Shown here: piece after piece, positions 38,148-56,965 of the stretch
Position numbering within the stretch: the first letter of the stretch is position 1
How the letters are laid out: each line of letters starts with the position of its first letter
From: Eudorina sp. 2006-703-Eu-15
Taxonomy: Eukaryota > Chlorophyta > Chlorophyceae > Chlamydomonadales > Volvocaceae
Reading direction: 5' to 3'
DNA: 64,000 nt
NCBI GenBank assembly: GCA_003117195.1
Contig: BDSI01000151.1
Span: 213,543 to 277,542, forward strand
Made by a program: the position numbers and the translations under genes
The notes under the pieces: model-generated
What the model was told of the DNA's origin: nothing
Database searches by the model: none
Seen by the model: only the letters and a program-made list of their open reading frames with translations

Positions 38148-39783
38148 CCAGCCAGCAGCCCGCCGTGCGTTCCGCTGCTGCTGAATACTATGCAAAACGT
38201 CGGTGCAAACTATGCAAACCATATCATCATTCATCTGTAGGACGTGGCGAGAGACAAATACGTGGATAGCTACGTAGTAAGTACGAGTTACAAGTTTAAG
38301 ACCGCCCACGCAGCCATGCGGGTAGCCACGGCGGCAGGCGAGTGCTGCAGAGGGCTGAAGGCGAGCGAGGAACGGTACGACGTGACCGAAGCGTGCGTGG
38401 TCGGTGGCGAAGCAGGATAGAACAATAATAATATAGTAATAGTAAGAGCGTCGGTGTACGCCGCCGGCCGGAGCCGCCTGGCGTGTGTTAAGCAAGGCGG
38501 TGGGGAACTGAGCGCGAGGGGTTGGGGAAAAATATGTATGCCCGCGCGCACCAACCACGTACGTACGTACAGCTTAGATGGATGGGCCGTATCGCCGTCA
38601 TTGATAGTTGGAGTTGATGATATAGCAGACAGACGACCCAACCTCGCCCATACATCGATTAAGGCCGCATGAAAAAACATTACTCCGCGCCCCAACATCT
38701 TGATGACGACCGACACCCACACACCGATTCTCCACCACCGCGACCCGGCATTAGTGCGTTTCATTCCCCATACGTACGTACGTACCTGTTCCTCATCACT
38801 TATCCACTTATTACCAATCTACCCATCTCCCCATGTACACACGCATGCAGTGCCGTCCGTCGCTGAACGAACGAATGAAGGTATGTAGATAGGAACGTTC
38901 GCTTACTTGAATGGATATATATCAAACTACTGCCAGCGGGGCGCAAACCTCCGAGCATTCTCAGCAGGTAGGACGGACCGCACCGGACTGAATTGTGAGT
39001 ACTCTGGAGCGTGCTAGCTCAAGCATACATATACATGCGTATGTCGACATCTATAATGGCCGTTGCAACGGCTCGCTACCTTATGATTACACACCGGCCC
39101 GCCTACGATTGTATCGACGTACGTACGCATCCTACGCACCCTGCCTGCCTCCCATCCACGTGCTGCTGCGTGGAGACCCGCCGCCGCCGCCGGCCCATAC
39201 GTACGAGCGAGCGGACCATCCATCCAGCAGGTCACGTTATTAGTTATATGTATACTATCGTGCACGTACGTAGCAGAATGCAAGCAAGCGATAAGCAAGG
39301 TCGCCCACCATTATAGTATTATTACGTGTATCACGGGGCGGATATCTGGTTCGTTTCGTTCGCGCAACATATATAGATAGTACGGACTTTGCCGTGCGTG
39401 CGCTGACATGTACGGGCGGGCGAGGCAGTTCCGTCCATCCATGGCCCGCCCGCCGCTGTATGTCGCGGCCGCCCATCCACGAATGCAGCCATTGAAGGAT
39501 GGTAAATAATAAAACAAGTTCTACAACGAAGTTCATCATGCACGCGCGAGATCGATACAGCAGCAATAATATAATAATGCGCCAGCATCCAGCAGTGATA
39601 TGAGCTATCGCAGCTGGCCCCGCCCGCCAGCCGTCCATAGATACATACATACATACATACATATCGCAGCAGCAGACCGTGTCGCCATACATACATTTGC
39701 TTGCTAGGACATTCGGACATGTTCCAGCTAGCATGAAATCATGGTTGCTTAGCCGGCCGTCCACGCTCCCAATAGTTCGTCTT

Positions 39784-40474
39784 CCGCCGTGGCCAGCAGC
39801 ATCAAGCAAGCACCGATCGAACAAACGAATGAAGCCACCGACCGCAGCTGCAGCAGTGAAGTAGTACATACATACATACATACGCAGTGCGTGGATCCGT
39901 CCTTCCATTCGTCCTTCGGAAGCGAATCTTCGTTCATCTAGCGATTGAGCGAGTTGAATGCAGTAGTATTGCGAACGAATGAACCCACGCTGCTGACATA
40001 AATGCGGGGCGCGGGCTGGCGGGGTCGCTGATCAAGTCGCCGCCGCTGGCCCTGCCTTTCCATTATCCACGCACGCGCGCAGCACTACGGCGGCAGTAGC
40101 ACGCACCCTGCCTCTAGCTATCACTATATATAATATATGGCAGTAGCTAGCGAGCACCATGTAGATAGCACCCGCAAGCAAGCTCGCTATCACTATGGCA
40201 GCAGCAGCAGTTTGCATCCATGTGCACGTGCACGCACGTGCATGTATGTGTCCATGCGTGTGCGCGCGCGTGCAGATAGCTAGCTAGCTACGGGATGATG
40301 ACGGATGAAGTAACAAGTAAGAGAGGGATGGCTGGACCAACAGCAGGTAGGTAGGAGGGTAGGTGCGCAGCAGCCGTGGCATGTACGTACATACATACAG
40401 CATCTGTCGTATGTACGTTGCGGAGATGGCTACCTTGATTGCCGCGCTGCGGGGGCAGCAGCTTACTTGCGTTA
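39784..40474. other. Intergenic region between the convergent M11 and C1A genes
   Basis: No gene is seen. Short ACATACATAC and GCACGTGCACGCACGTGC runs occur. The 3' UTR of the C1A gene is presumably included. Confidence 0.5.
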
Positions 40475-48200
<7,726 letters not shown>

Positions 48201-48403
48201 GGATGATGACGTAACGCGAGTGGGGGCCGGCATCCTACCTACCTCGGCGAGCGCCAAGGAAATGTGGAGCGAGAGCAAACATGCATAGGATTTCTGCAAT
48301 AATCAGCCAAGCAAGCAGTAGCTCGGGCAGGCGATCCGTACCTAAGGATTGTTCGGCTTTCTTTCTTCTCCAGCATGGCAAGTTACGTGTGACGTTACGA
48401 CTC

Positions 48404-48546
48404 GCATTGCTTCAGCATAAACATGTGTCCCGTACTCGTCGCTAACATTGTGTGGGTCGTGCCATTACGCGCGCTGCCTCACTATTTGCTCACCCCGAAT
48501 ATCGTTCTGTCGCCATTAACTGATATATTACCGTTTCGGGTGGGCG
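48404..48546 (+). repeat. Split direct repeat A1
   Basis: 143 bp, from GCATTGCTTCAGCATAAAC to TTTCGGGTGGGCG. It differs from A2 (50758-50900) at two adjacent bases (GTCGCTAAC against GTCTTTAAC). Confidence 0.92.
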
Positions 48547-48893
48547 GGTGGGTCGCGCGCGAACGGCGTACGAGCGACAAGTACGATTCCTCCAATGAAC
48601 CCGATTTTTTATGGGTTCGCTCCGGCGCGGGACACTTCTCCGCCGCGGGTCGTTCCGTCCGCGTCGCTGGTGCAACTCGTTCCGCAAGTAAGCCCTTGCT
48701 TTAGCATCCGTTGTGTTCCGTCTGGACACCGATCAAAGCCAGCTTGCCTCGTTGCAGAAGCGGTGCGCATCTTCGCCCTTGGTCAGGGTGGTTCGGCCGT
48801 CCAACCCCCGACCGCCCTCGCCTGGGCTCCACGGCGCCCTCCCAACTGCCATCCCGGTAGGCCCCTTCGTCCTGTTGCGTCGTAGGGATTGCA

Positions 48894-50516
48894 ATGACGC
48901 CTCTTTCGCTGCCGCAGGATCCCTCCCCGAGTTCTGCGGGGTTTCCGGCACTTCTGCCCCCCAGGGCGCCGGCACTTGCCCGGGTGTCCCCACTTCGTCA
49001 TCTCCCGGTAAGGGAATCCACCCCGCATGCCCGGGTGTTTTTCCCGGCGCGCCCGCTCTGCCGGCCGGCCGTACGACTTACGCCCGGCCCCTTTACTCCG
49101 CCGCGGCCTGAATCTCCGCAGGTCTATTCCTCTGCGTCCCAGGGTGCTGGGCCCTTGTACTCGGCCCCCCCGCCGCCCGAAACACGGGTCCCCCCTCCGG
49201 GGCGCGCCACAGGCGGCGCCGCCCTTCCCTTTTTGCTGTCCACCCCCACCGTCTATACGGTAAGCGCCCCTAGCGCGCCAGCCTGCCTCACTCGCCTCAG
49301 GGTCCTGCGCTGGCTCTCACCCTTCTCTTCCCCTTCCTGCAGCAGGAGGGTGAACCTTCTCTGGTCCGCGCCCGGCTGTCCCGCGTATGCGCCCCACCGG
49401 TCCCTGGCGCCGTACACGACCCTCTGACCAGCCGTCAGATCTACGAAGAAGCCCTGACTGCCGCCGCCAGAGTCTGCGACAATGCGCTGGTTCCCGCCAC
49501 CATCTCCCGCCAGGAGTCCGCCGGTCGCGACCTATCCGCCTGGCTCGCTACCCAGCCCCACGGCCGCACCCTACTGACCTGTACCGACAACGACCTCCTG
49601 GTCTACCTGCAAACCAGCTGGTTGCCGCAGCGCCAGGTCGCCGCACCCAGCCCGAACACTCTGAACACGCATCTCGGTCTGCTCTCGGGGCTGTTCCAGC
49701 GCCTGGGCCGGGGCGATTCGTACGACCCTTCCACCGCGGCTGGTAACCCCTGCTCCTCCCACGCTATCAGCTCTTATAAGGCGGGGTACGCGCGCACTGC
49801 GGTCGACCAGGGTTACGAGGAGCGCGCGGCAGTTCCCCTCCAGCCGGACGGCTTCTCGCGCCTCATGGAGCATCTGTGGACGGAGTACACCGAGTCGTCT
49901 GTCCTCCTTGACCGCCTCGTCCTCCTTCGCGACATTTGCTGCCAGCAGTTCATGTGGCACACGAGCTACCGCGGCCATGACACCGGGAAGCTACGCGTGC
50001 GCGATTTCCGCGACCCTGAACGGGGTGGCCCTTTCCGCGGCTTCCCCCTGCCGCTGCCGGACGCCAACGGGGACTACCCCCCATCGTGCTGCGTGTGGAG
50101 GAGATCGGCACCAAGACGTCCAAGGGGCGCCGCGCTCCCGCCAAGATCCTGACCGTGGACCCCGAGCCGCAGCACTGCTTCGTCCGCACCCTCGCCCTTT
50201 ACTGGTCCCTGGCCAGCTCCCCCGAGGCCCCTCCCGGTTCAGCGATCACGGACTACCTGTTCCGGCCCCTCGCCCCCAGCCGCCAGTGCTTCGTGGAGCG
50301 GCCCCTCGCCAGCACCGCCCTAGCCATGCGGGTCCGCAAGCACCTGGAGGACTCAGGGGTCTACAGTGGCGAGACCCCCACGGGTTCCGGCGCGGTACCA
50401 TCCAGGCCGCTGCCGCCTCGGGCGCCTCCCAGGCGGCCCTACTGGCCTTTGCCCAAATCAAAAACCCTGCCGTGCTCAACCGGTACACGGACACCTCTCG
50501 TCCCACCCGGGCTTAA
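48894..50516 (+). pseudogene. Tyrosine recombinase of the Kangaroo-like element (intron-bearing, two frameshifts)
   Basis: The start is taken as ATG at 48894 (MTPLSLPQDPS). An intron of 83 bp (49260-49342; GTAAGC donor, CCTTCCTGCAG acceptor) joins PTVYT to QEGEPSLVRARLS in exact phase. The core-binding part follows (SRQIYEEALTAAARVC, NTLNTHLGLLSGLF). The catalytic part shows the first Arg in SYRGHDTGKLRVRD, the HxxR box in HGFRRGT and the Tyr in NRYTDTS. The frame is lost at about 50072-50083 (a CCCCCC run) and again at about 50380-50384 (CCCCC), each explicable by one missing C. In a functional copy the enzyme would insert the circular DNA product of reverse transcription. Decay and sequencing error are both possible. 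Confidence 0.8.
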
Positions 50517-50589
50517 GCCGTCTCCACTGGCTGGCCCACGTGGGCGCTGGTAATCCCTCCTCCCATTGACATTGGGTGGGTGGGTGGGG

Positions 50590-50900
50590 CGTTCAAATTG
50601 GCCACCCAGTCGCGCTATTGGGCCGGTTATCAAGAGTGTATCTCTACCGCATACAATTGTAAGTTACTCGCCAGTCTCATTGTTGCGCCTGCCTCCGTCT
50701 CCCGTGTCTCTCTCAATCCTGCCGTACCGTACTACAGTCCGAGCATTGAAACATAGTGCATTGCTTCAGCATAAACATGTGTCCCGTACTCGTCTTTAAC
50801 ATTGTGTGGGTCGTGCCATTACGCGCGCTGCCTCACTATTTGCTCACCCCGAATATCGTTCTGTCGCCATTAACTGATATATTACCGTTTCGGGTGGGCG
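50590..50900 (+). repeat. Internal B1-A2 repeat block
   Basis: B1 (50590-50762) equals 56966-57138, and A2 (50758-50900) equals A1 apart from two bases. They overlap by GCATT at 50758-50762. Confidence 0.92.
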
Positions 50901-50978
50901 CCCCATACACACCGCGCAGCGGCTTCACGACCCCCACTACACCCCTGGCTAGGGCGGCCTCCTTTCCGGACAGCCCTC

Positions 50979-53462
50979 TCACCAGATGACGTACACCGCC
51001 TGCATCCGATACCGCGGGGCCTTAGGGCGGCGGTGGCGCGCGTTCGGCACTTGCGGGCCCGGAATTAAGAGATCGGCCTTGTGTGGCAGGTCTCGGCGAC
51101 CCCGCACTGGTAATTGGTCCAGGGCCACCTTCCAGGCCCGCGGCCACACCGGCAAGATCAGCACGCAGTCGGGGCGCTCCTCCGTTACCTTCCGTAGGAC
51201 CCTCCCAACTTGGTCGAACGGTGGGTTGATGTACAGCAACGGGCGCGACCCCTCGCTCAACGCCTCCGGGTCCCACGTGGGTGAGCCCCAGTCCTGGGCG
51301 AAGGCGTCCACGCCCTTGACACCCGGGCTCCAGGAGGCGGAGAAGTAACTGCCCGGCACCTTGGTCGTGTGGGCGTCCGCGAACACGTCCAGGCACGGTT
51401 TGCGCCCCTCCACGCAATGATGCGTCCACAGGGAGTCGTACACGGCCTGGTTCAGCTTCCATTGTGTTGGGTCCTCGTACTTGCTGAGTTCGTCGGCTAG
51501 CTGCTGTTGGGCCCGCGTGCGTGGGTACCACACTGCGGTAAGGTCCGCGTCCACCGCTGCACACAGCTTGTGTATGCTCGCCACCACCGGCAGGCAGGCG
51601 TCGTTCCCCTTCATACCCACCACGCAGCAACCGGCGGGTTGGCTATCCGTCTGGTACTGCACCGGCCGCCCAATGAGCAGCTCCGGGGCCTGATCCCGGA
51701 GCCACTCCAGGCTGCACAGGAGCGTCCGCAGCTCCCGTTCAGTGCTGCTGAAGTCGTTGTTCGCCAGGCGTTGGAGCTCCTGCTCGCTGAACGGGACACA
51801 CATCTCGCTCGCGCCACCCAGCTCCCCGCCCGGCAGGTACGCCGCGTACGCGCGGTCCGAGGCATCGCCGACCAGCTCGAGTGTCAGCTGCAAGGCGGGC
51901 CCCTTGCGCCAGGTCGCCCGCCCGTTGCGCAAGCGTAACAGCGCTAGGAACTCCGTCGCTTGCTGTAGCACCTCCGCCGGGGCCCAAACTTCGTCGTCCC
52001 AATCGACTCCTCTGGCCGCTCGCAGCACCAGCCTCCCGTACAGCGGCGCAGTGGCGATCGCCAGGGACATCGCAATGATCTTGCCTGCCACCTGAGCTAC
52101 CTGGCGTGCCGTTAGGGACTGGGCCTCCAGCCGCTGCAGTAGGCCCGCGAAGGCTTCCAGCTTGTCTTCCGGTACTCTGAAGGCCTGCGCCTCCGCATCC
52201 ACCAGCATGCCCAAGAATCGCACCCTCCTGCGCGGCTCCAGCTGGCACTTGTTAAGACTCAGCGTGAAGCCGAGCGCTGCCAGCAGCCGTACCACTGCCC
52301 CGCACTGGAACTGGGCCGCCGCTTTGGACTGCGCAGCACCCATCTGATCGTCTATCAGGAAGGACATGCGGACTCCTCGCTCTCGCAAGGGCCGGAACAC
52401 CTCGAGCTTTAAGGCGGTGTACAAGTGACAGGCGGGGGCCAGGCCAAAGGGCAGGTGCGGCCAATACAGCACGCGGCCTCGCCACCTCATGGCCAGGTAC
52501 TGGTGTTCCCGCTCATGCAGGCGCAGCTGCCAGTAACCGCTCTTGTCGTCAGTTGTATACAGCCAGTCGTCTACAGTGAGATAGTCCGGCACGTCTGTCA
52601 GCCGCTCATACTTGACTGGCCGGTATTTCAAGAAGCAGTTAATGTACATGGGGTTGATGCACATGCGTAGCTTGCCGTCCTTCTCCACCACCCGCAGCCC
52701 GTTGACAACCACGGGCGCCGGCTGGTCGTTGGGCCACTCGCGGATCACCCCCCTTTCCAAGCACTTCTGGATCTCGGCAGTCACGAAGTCGCTGTGCTGC
52801 AGCGCGCTGCGGTGGTTAGGGAAACTGACCGGGTGCGGCCGGTCTCCGGTGAGCATCTCGTCCGGGTCGCAGCCAGGCGCTGCTTCCGTCAGCATATCCC
52901 GGACAATTCCCAACTTCTTTTCACGATCCGGCGCGAGCTCCTGGCCCGGGTGGTGCACAGGCACCCACTCGAGCTGGATTCCGCCTTGCACATGACGCAG
53001 GATCTCGCGCTGTTGGCTACTGAGACCCCGCCCGTTGTTTGCCAGCCGGAAGTATTGTTCCCAGACGGACGCGTGTAGCGCCAGCCTGCCCGGACCGAAT
53101 TGCTCTGGATCCGGTAGCAGCGCCGTGAGCTCGGCGAGGAATTCTTCTGCCGGCCGGCTGTCGTGTGCCGTAGGTTTCCCAAGCTCATTGAGCTGTTGCC
53201 ACGCCGTTAGCAGCATAGACTGCGCCCGAGCCAGATCCACCGTGACTGCGCCGGGGGCCTCGTGCCCCCTGCTGTCCCTTCCTCCGGTCCATGCCATCTT
53301 ACAGCCTGGCTCCTCCCACGCCGGAGGGTCTGCCTGGAGAGCTAGGAGATCCTCAGCCGCGCCACACTCCACCACGCATGCCTCCTCACTCACATCACTG
53401 GCGAGCGCCATAGTACTCTTGTCGGCTTCTTGCGCGGCCGCGTGCTCCCCTGCCTCGGACAT
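50979..53462 (-). CDS. Reverse transcriptase / RNase H / methyltransferase-like polyprotein of the Kangaroo-like element
   Basis: An open frame of 827 codons. RT motifs run TTDDKSGYWQLRLHE, LPFGLAPACHLYTALKL and the active-site box SFLIDDQMG (LIDD for YxDD), then LNKCQLEPRRRVRFLGM. RNase H follows with ELVGDASDRAYAAYLP (Asp), FSSTERELRTLL (Glu) and YQTDSQPAGC (Asp). The C-terminal part (CLDVFADAHTTKVPGSYFSA, DAFAQDW, INPPFDQVGRVLRKV, LILPVWPRAW) matches the extra methyltransferase-like domain known in DIRS-group elements, with an NPPF motif. All key residues appear intact and there is no stop. The start at 53462 is the first Met of the frame. Confidence 0.93.
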   Translation of the reverse strand: MSEAGEHAAAQEADKSTMALASDVSEEACVVECGAAEDLLALQADPPAWEEPGCKMAWTGGRDSRGHEAPGAVTVDLARAQSMLLTAWQQLNELGKPTAHDSRPAEEFLAELTALLPDPEQFGPGRLALHASVWEQYFRLANNGRGLSSQQREILRHVQGGIQLEWVPVHHPGQELAPDREKKLGIVRDMLTEAAPGCDPDEMLTGDRPHPVSFPNHRSALQHSDFVTAEIQKCLERGVIREWPNDQPAPVVVNGLRVVEKDGKLRMCINPMYINCFLKYRPVKYERLTDVPDYLTVDDWLYTTDDKSGYWQLRLHEREHQYLAMRWRGRVLYWPHLPFGLAPACHLYTALKLEVFRPLRERGVRMSFLIDDQMGAAQSKAAAQFQCGAVVRLLAALGFTLSLNKCQLEPRRRVRFLGMLVDAEAQAFRVPEDKLEAFAGLLQRLEAQSLTARQVAQVAGKIIAMSLAIATAPLYGRLVLRAARGVDWDDEVWAPAEVLQQATEFLALLRLRNGRATWRKGPALQLTLELVGDASDRAYAAYLPGGELGGASEMCVPFSEQELQRLANNDFSSTERELRTLLCSLEWLRDQAPELLIGRPVQYQTDSQPAGCCVVGMKGNDACLPVVASIHKLCAAVDADLTAVWYPRTRAQQQLADELSKYEDPTQWKLNQAVYDSLWTHHCVEGRKPCLDVFADAHTTKVPGSYFSASWSPGVKGVDAFAQDWGSPTWDPEALSEGSRPLLYINPPFDQVGRVLRKVTEERPDCVLILPVWPRAWKVALDQLPVRGRRDLPHKADLLIPGPQVPNARHRRPKAPRYRMQAVYVIW

Positions 53463-53829
53463 CCGAGGTGGGGCCCCCTTTATATCCGCGGGTCCGTACG
53501 TCCCGGCCCATGGTGAGGGCGGCGCCGAGTCCGACAGTCCCTATCAGCAACCAAGGGCAACATACCAGCAACCAGGGCCACACAGCGGCATCGTTCAGCA
53601 CCTACCCAAGGCAAAAAGAGCGCCGGCGCCCGCTGTGGCGCTGGACCTGTTCTAGAGCCCCCAGCCCGAGGGGCTCCAAACACTGCGTAGCGTCAGCCTA
53701 GGCGACCCCCTCGCCCGAGCAGGCACCCCTGCCCCGGGGCCTCCCGAATCGTCCGGGCCATCCTCCCGCGGCCTTAGCCCACCCCCACCAAGGCGTCGGG
53801 CCTGCCCCTCCATGCCCCGTGCAGGTGGG

Positions 53830-55359
53830 CTATACCTTGCGCACCACTCGGCCTGTGCTGATCAACGCCTCGGCCAGCAACTTGGCCTGGTCGCTCACAT
53901 CGTAGTGCTTGAAATGGCACTTCAGGCCCAGCGGCTTCCTAGAGCACTCGCCCTTCCAAGCATGGCTGGTGCACAACTTCTCGCCATCCTTCGGGCCGTG
54001 GTATGCGGCGTCGGTCACCTGCCGCTCGGTGACCGGGTGGTACCCCAAGGTCTGCAACTTCCCGTTCACTGCCGCGACCACCTCCGCGGGCGCGCTCGTG
54101 CGGCCCTTCTGCTGCGCGCCCATGTTATCGCGCGGCTGCGGCTGCGGCGGGCCGCCCCCTTGGCCGGTGCCGCCCGCCCCCGCCCAGGCGCCACTTCCCG
54201 CGCCCCCTCCGTAGGCAAACCCGCCTCCCGGGCCTGCCGCCGCGCCGGCCCCCTGCCACGCCCTCTTCACCAAGCTCTTTGATTGGAGGGCCCAGGCGTC
54301 GTTGAGGCACCGCGCGATCCTCGCCAGTTGAACGACCGGCCGCCAGCCAAGGTCTTGCAGCTCCTGGTAAGTCGGGGGGCTCCTGCTCACCGCCCGAAGG
54401 GCCGCCGCCACCCACGGGGCCTGCGATCCGGCTCGCTGCTGCAGGACTCGCATTAGCCCCTCCGGAAGCGCCTCCTGGATCAGGAGCTCGGTGGCCGCGG
54501 CTTTAAAGCTCTCCAGCGGGTCATTCTTCGCCCGCTGCCCGATCTCGAAACATAACGCGTGGATCTGCGGCCCCGCTTCCGCCTTCGCCGCGCTCTGTAG
54601 CTCGCTGGCGACCCCGTCCCCTGCGTTCGCCAGGGCGTCGATCACCATCTGCAGATTGGCCTGGAGAGCGGCCAGAACCACCGTCTTGACCGACCGGACG
54701 CCGGCTGCCTCAACTATCGCGGTCAGCTGCGCCAGGGCAAGGGCTCGCATCTGATCGGAGGGCAGCGAGTCCCCTGGTTGCCGGCCGGCCCAGTGGAGGT
54801 GTTCCCGCACCACCGCGCGCCTCCTCTCCTGCGCGGATTGCACCTGTCCTGGCCCGGCGGGCGCTTCCCCCGGCGCCGGCAGGTCGGTGGCCACAGGCGG
54901 CGCCGCCGCCATCAGGAGCGGCGTCGCCCCTCTTGGCAAGGCCGCGCCTGCCCCCGGCTGCGGGAGGGCCTGCATCAGCTGTGCCCACGCCGCCAGGGTT
55001 GACGGCGGTAGCGGGGGCAGCCCCGCCAGACCCCCAGCTTGCGCCGCTAGCAGCGCCCGCAGCAGCTGTTGGTCCTGGCCGTCCGCCGACACGCCGCTGG
55101 TGCTGCGGCGCTGGCGGGCTCGGCGATCATCACTGTCGTCACCGCCTTCCGAGGTGCGCTTGGAGCGGGGCTCCCGCCCCCGCTGGCCGGCTGGGCCACT
55201 GTTGGATCGCACCCGCTGCGCGCCTTCCCCGCTAGCCGCGCCGCCCCGACTCGGGCGTGACGGAGCCCGGCCCCGGCCAGCCGAGCTTCCCCGGCGCGCG
55301 GGCCGCCCGGCAACCTGGGCCGCGCGGCGTGCCAGCTCCGCCGGTGCAAGCACACCCAT
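53830..55359 (-). CDS. Gag-like protein of the Kangaroo-like element
   Basis: The frame is open from 55662 to 53830. The upstream part translates the 70-bp leader repeats, so I place the likely start at 55359 (MGVLAPAELARRAAQVAGRP). An Arg/Ser-rich basic N-half (RSKRTSEGGDDSDDRRARQR) is followed by a helical region (LLALAQLTAIVEAAG-like and FEIGQRAKNDPLESF) and a C-terminal CCCH-type cluster (LCTSHAWKGECSRKPLGLKC, then HFKHYDV). Position before RT and the zinc cluster support a nucleic-acid-binding capsid role; sequence identity to a known gag could not be tested. It shares the minus strand with the RT gene, 367 bp upstream of it. Confidence 0.72.
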   Translation of the reverse strand: MGVLAPAELARRAAQVAGRPARRGSSAGRGRAPSRPSRGGAASGEGAQRVRSNSGPAGQRGREPRSKRTSEGGDDSDDRRARQRRSTSGVSADGQDQQLLRALLAAQAGGLAGLPPLPPSTLAAWAQLMQALPQPGAGAALPRGATPLLMAAAPPVATDLPAPGEAPAGPGQVQSAQERRRAVVREHLHWAGRQPGDSLPSDQMRALALAQLTAIVEAAGVRSVKTVVLAALQANLQMVIDALANAGDGVASELQSAAKAEAGPQIHALCFEIGQRAKNDPLESFKAAATELLIQEALPEGLMRVLQQRAGSQAPWVAAALRAVSRSPPTYQELQDLGWRPVVQLARIARCLNDAWALQSKSLVKRAWQGAGAAAGPGGGFAYGGGAGSGAWAGAGGTGQGGGPPQPQPRDNMGAQQKGRTSAPAEVVAAVNGKLQTLGYHPVTERQVTDAAYHGPKDGEKLCTSHAWKGECSRKPLGLKCHFKHYDVSDQAKLLAEALISTGRVVRKV

Positions 55360-55488
55360 GCCGGGCAAGCGACCCGCCCCGCGGGCCCCGGCCCCACCCG
55401 TTCCCTGTGGGCAGGGGACCAAGTGCAGATCCCGATCACGACCGAGCTGCGTCCAGTAATGCGAGCGACTTGGAGCAGCAAAGCGTGG

Positions 55489-56314
55489 CCTGGGTGCTCC
55501 GCGCAGCGGTAGGCTACCCGCAGGGCCGTGCGAATGCGTTGCGGCAGCATGGTGAGGCCTGGGTGCTCCACGCAGCAGCAGCCTACCCGCAAGGGCCGTG
55601 CGAATGCGTTGCGGCAGCATGGTGAGGCCTGGGTGCTCCGCGCAGCGGCAGCCTACCCGCAAGGGCCGTGCGAATGCGTTGCGGCGACATGGTGAGGCCT
55701 GGGTGCTCCGCGCAGCGGCAGCCTACCCGCAAGGGCCGTGCGAATGCGTTGCGGCAGCATGGTGAGGCCTGGGTGCTCCGCGCAGCGGTAGGCTACCCGC
55801 AGGGCCGTGCGAATGCGTTGCGGCAGCATGGTGAGGCCTGGGGCTCCACGCAGCAGCAGCCTACCCGCAAGGGCCGTGCGAATGCGTTGCGGCAGCATGG
55901 TGAGGCCTGGGTGCTCCGCGCAGCGGCAGCCTACCCGCAAGGGCCGTGCGAATGCGTTGCGGCAGCATGGTGAGGCCTGGGTGCTCCGCGCAGCGGCAGC
56001 CTACCCGCAAGGGCCGTGCGAATGCGTTGCGGCAGCATGGTGAGGCCTGGGTGCTCCACGCAGTGGCAGCCTACCCGCAAGGGCCGTGCGAATGCGTTGC
56101 GGCAGCATGGTGAGGCCTGGGTGCTCCGCGCAGCGGCAGCCTACCCGCAAGGGCCGTGCGAATGCGTTGCGGCAGCATGGTGAGGCCTGGGTGCTCCGCG
56201 CAGCGGCAGCCTACCCGCAAGGGCCGTGCGAATGCGTTGCGGCAGCATGGTGAGGCCTGGGTGCTCCGCGCAGCGGCAGCCTACCCGCAGGGGCCGTGCG
56301 AATGCGTTGCGGCG
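55489..56314. repeat. About twelve tandem 70-bp repeats in the gag leader of the Kangaroo-like element
   Basis: The unit CCTGGGTGCTCCGCGCAGCG continues through CTACCCGCAAGGGCCGTGCG to GCATGGTGAGG. The period is 69-70 bp with few substitutions between copies. The period is not a multiple of three, so all frames are read in turn. It lies between B2 and gag, where the 5' leader of the minus-strand transcript would be. Confidence 0.95.
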
Positions 56315-56965
56315 GGTTCATGCATGTGGCGCCCTGCACCTTGGGTTTCCCTGCCCGCCTGTCCCCGGCGCGGTCCCTCGCAGCTCGTCACCCACCGAGT
56401 CCGGCCCGCTGCCCGGGTCGTCGCCTGACGTGTCCGGCTCGTCCGCCGAGGTCGCGCCTTCACTCGGCTCGTCGCCCGAGTAGCTATTCTCTTCCTCATA
56501 TCTGCTTGACTGGGAAGGCAAGCAATCGTAGCGTTAACGCGTCGTCTCTCCAACGCACCGTGTTCCCCCTTATGATTGCGCGCCAGACGCTGACCCGTCC
56601 CTTCCATCCACCTCGCCGCTTGCTCGCTAAATTTTCCCGTTCCCCTCCAGAATGGATCCCCTGATCATTGCGTTCCCACCTTAGCCTGGCGACTGTGACC
56701 CCGCGTGTTGACTGTTCCCGCTATTTTCTTCCCCAAATTTTCTTCCCCAAATACACCGCGGAGCGGCTGCCAAAGGAAATACAAGTTGATCCACGAAACA
56801 AAGCGAAGGCGAGCTGAGCGGAAACCTTTCTCTTACCATATTTGGCGGGGCGCTCCGCGAAGTAGGCTTTTTGAAGTTGTAGTAGTGACGATGAAATGGT
56901 ACTGACCGAACGAATGCTAAGGAAATTGTCGTTGAAAAATTAAGAAACCAGTGACAGGTCCATGT

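Noticed and set aside
48713..49111. Open frame starting MFRLDTDQSQLASLQ in the Kangaroo-like element
   Set aside because: The frame from 48894 joins the recombinase in phase across the intron, whereas this one does not. It is treated as leader sequence.
55489..56314. CRISPR-like array
   Set aside because: The repeats are contiguous 70-bp tandem units without unique spacers, inside a retrotransposon of a eukaryotic genome.
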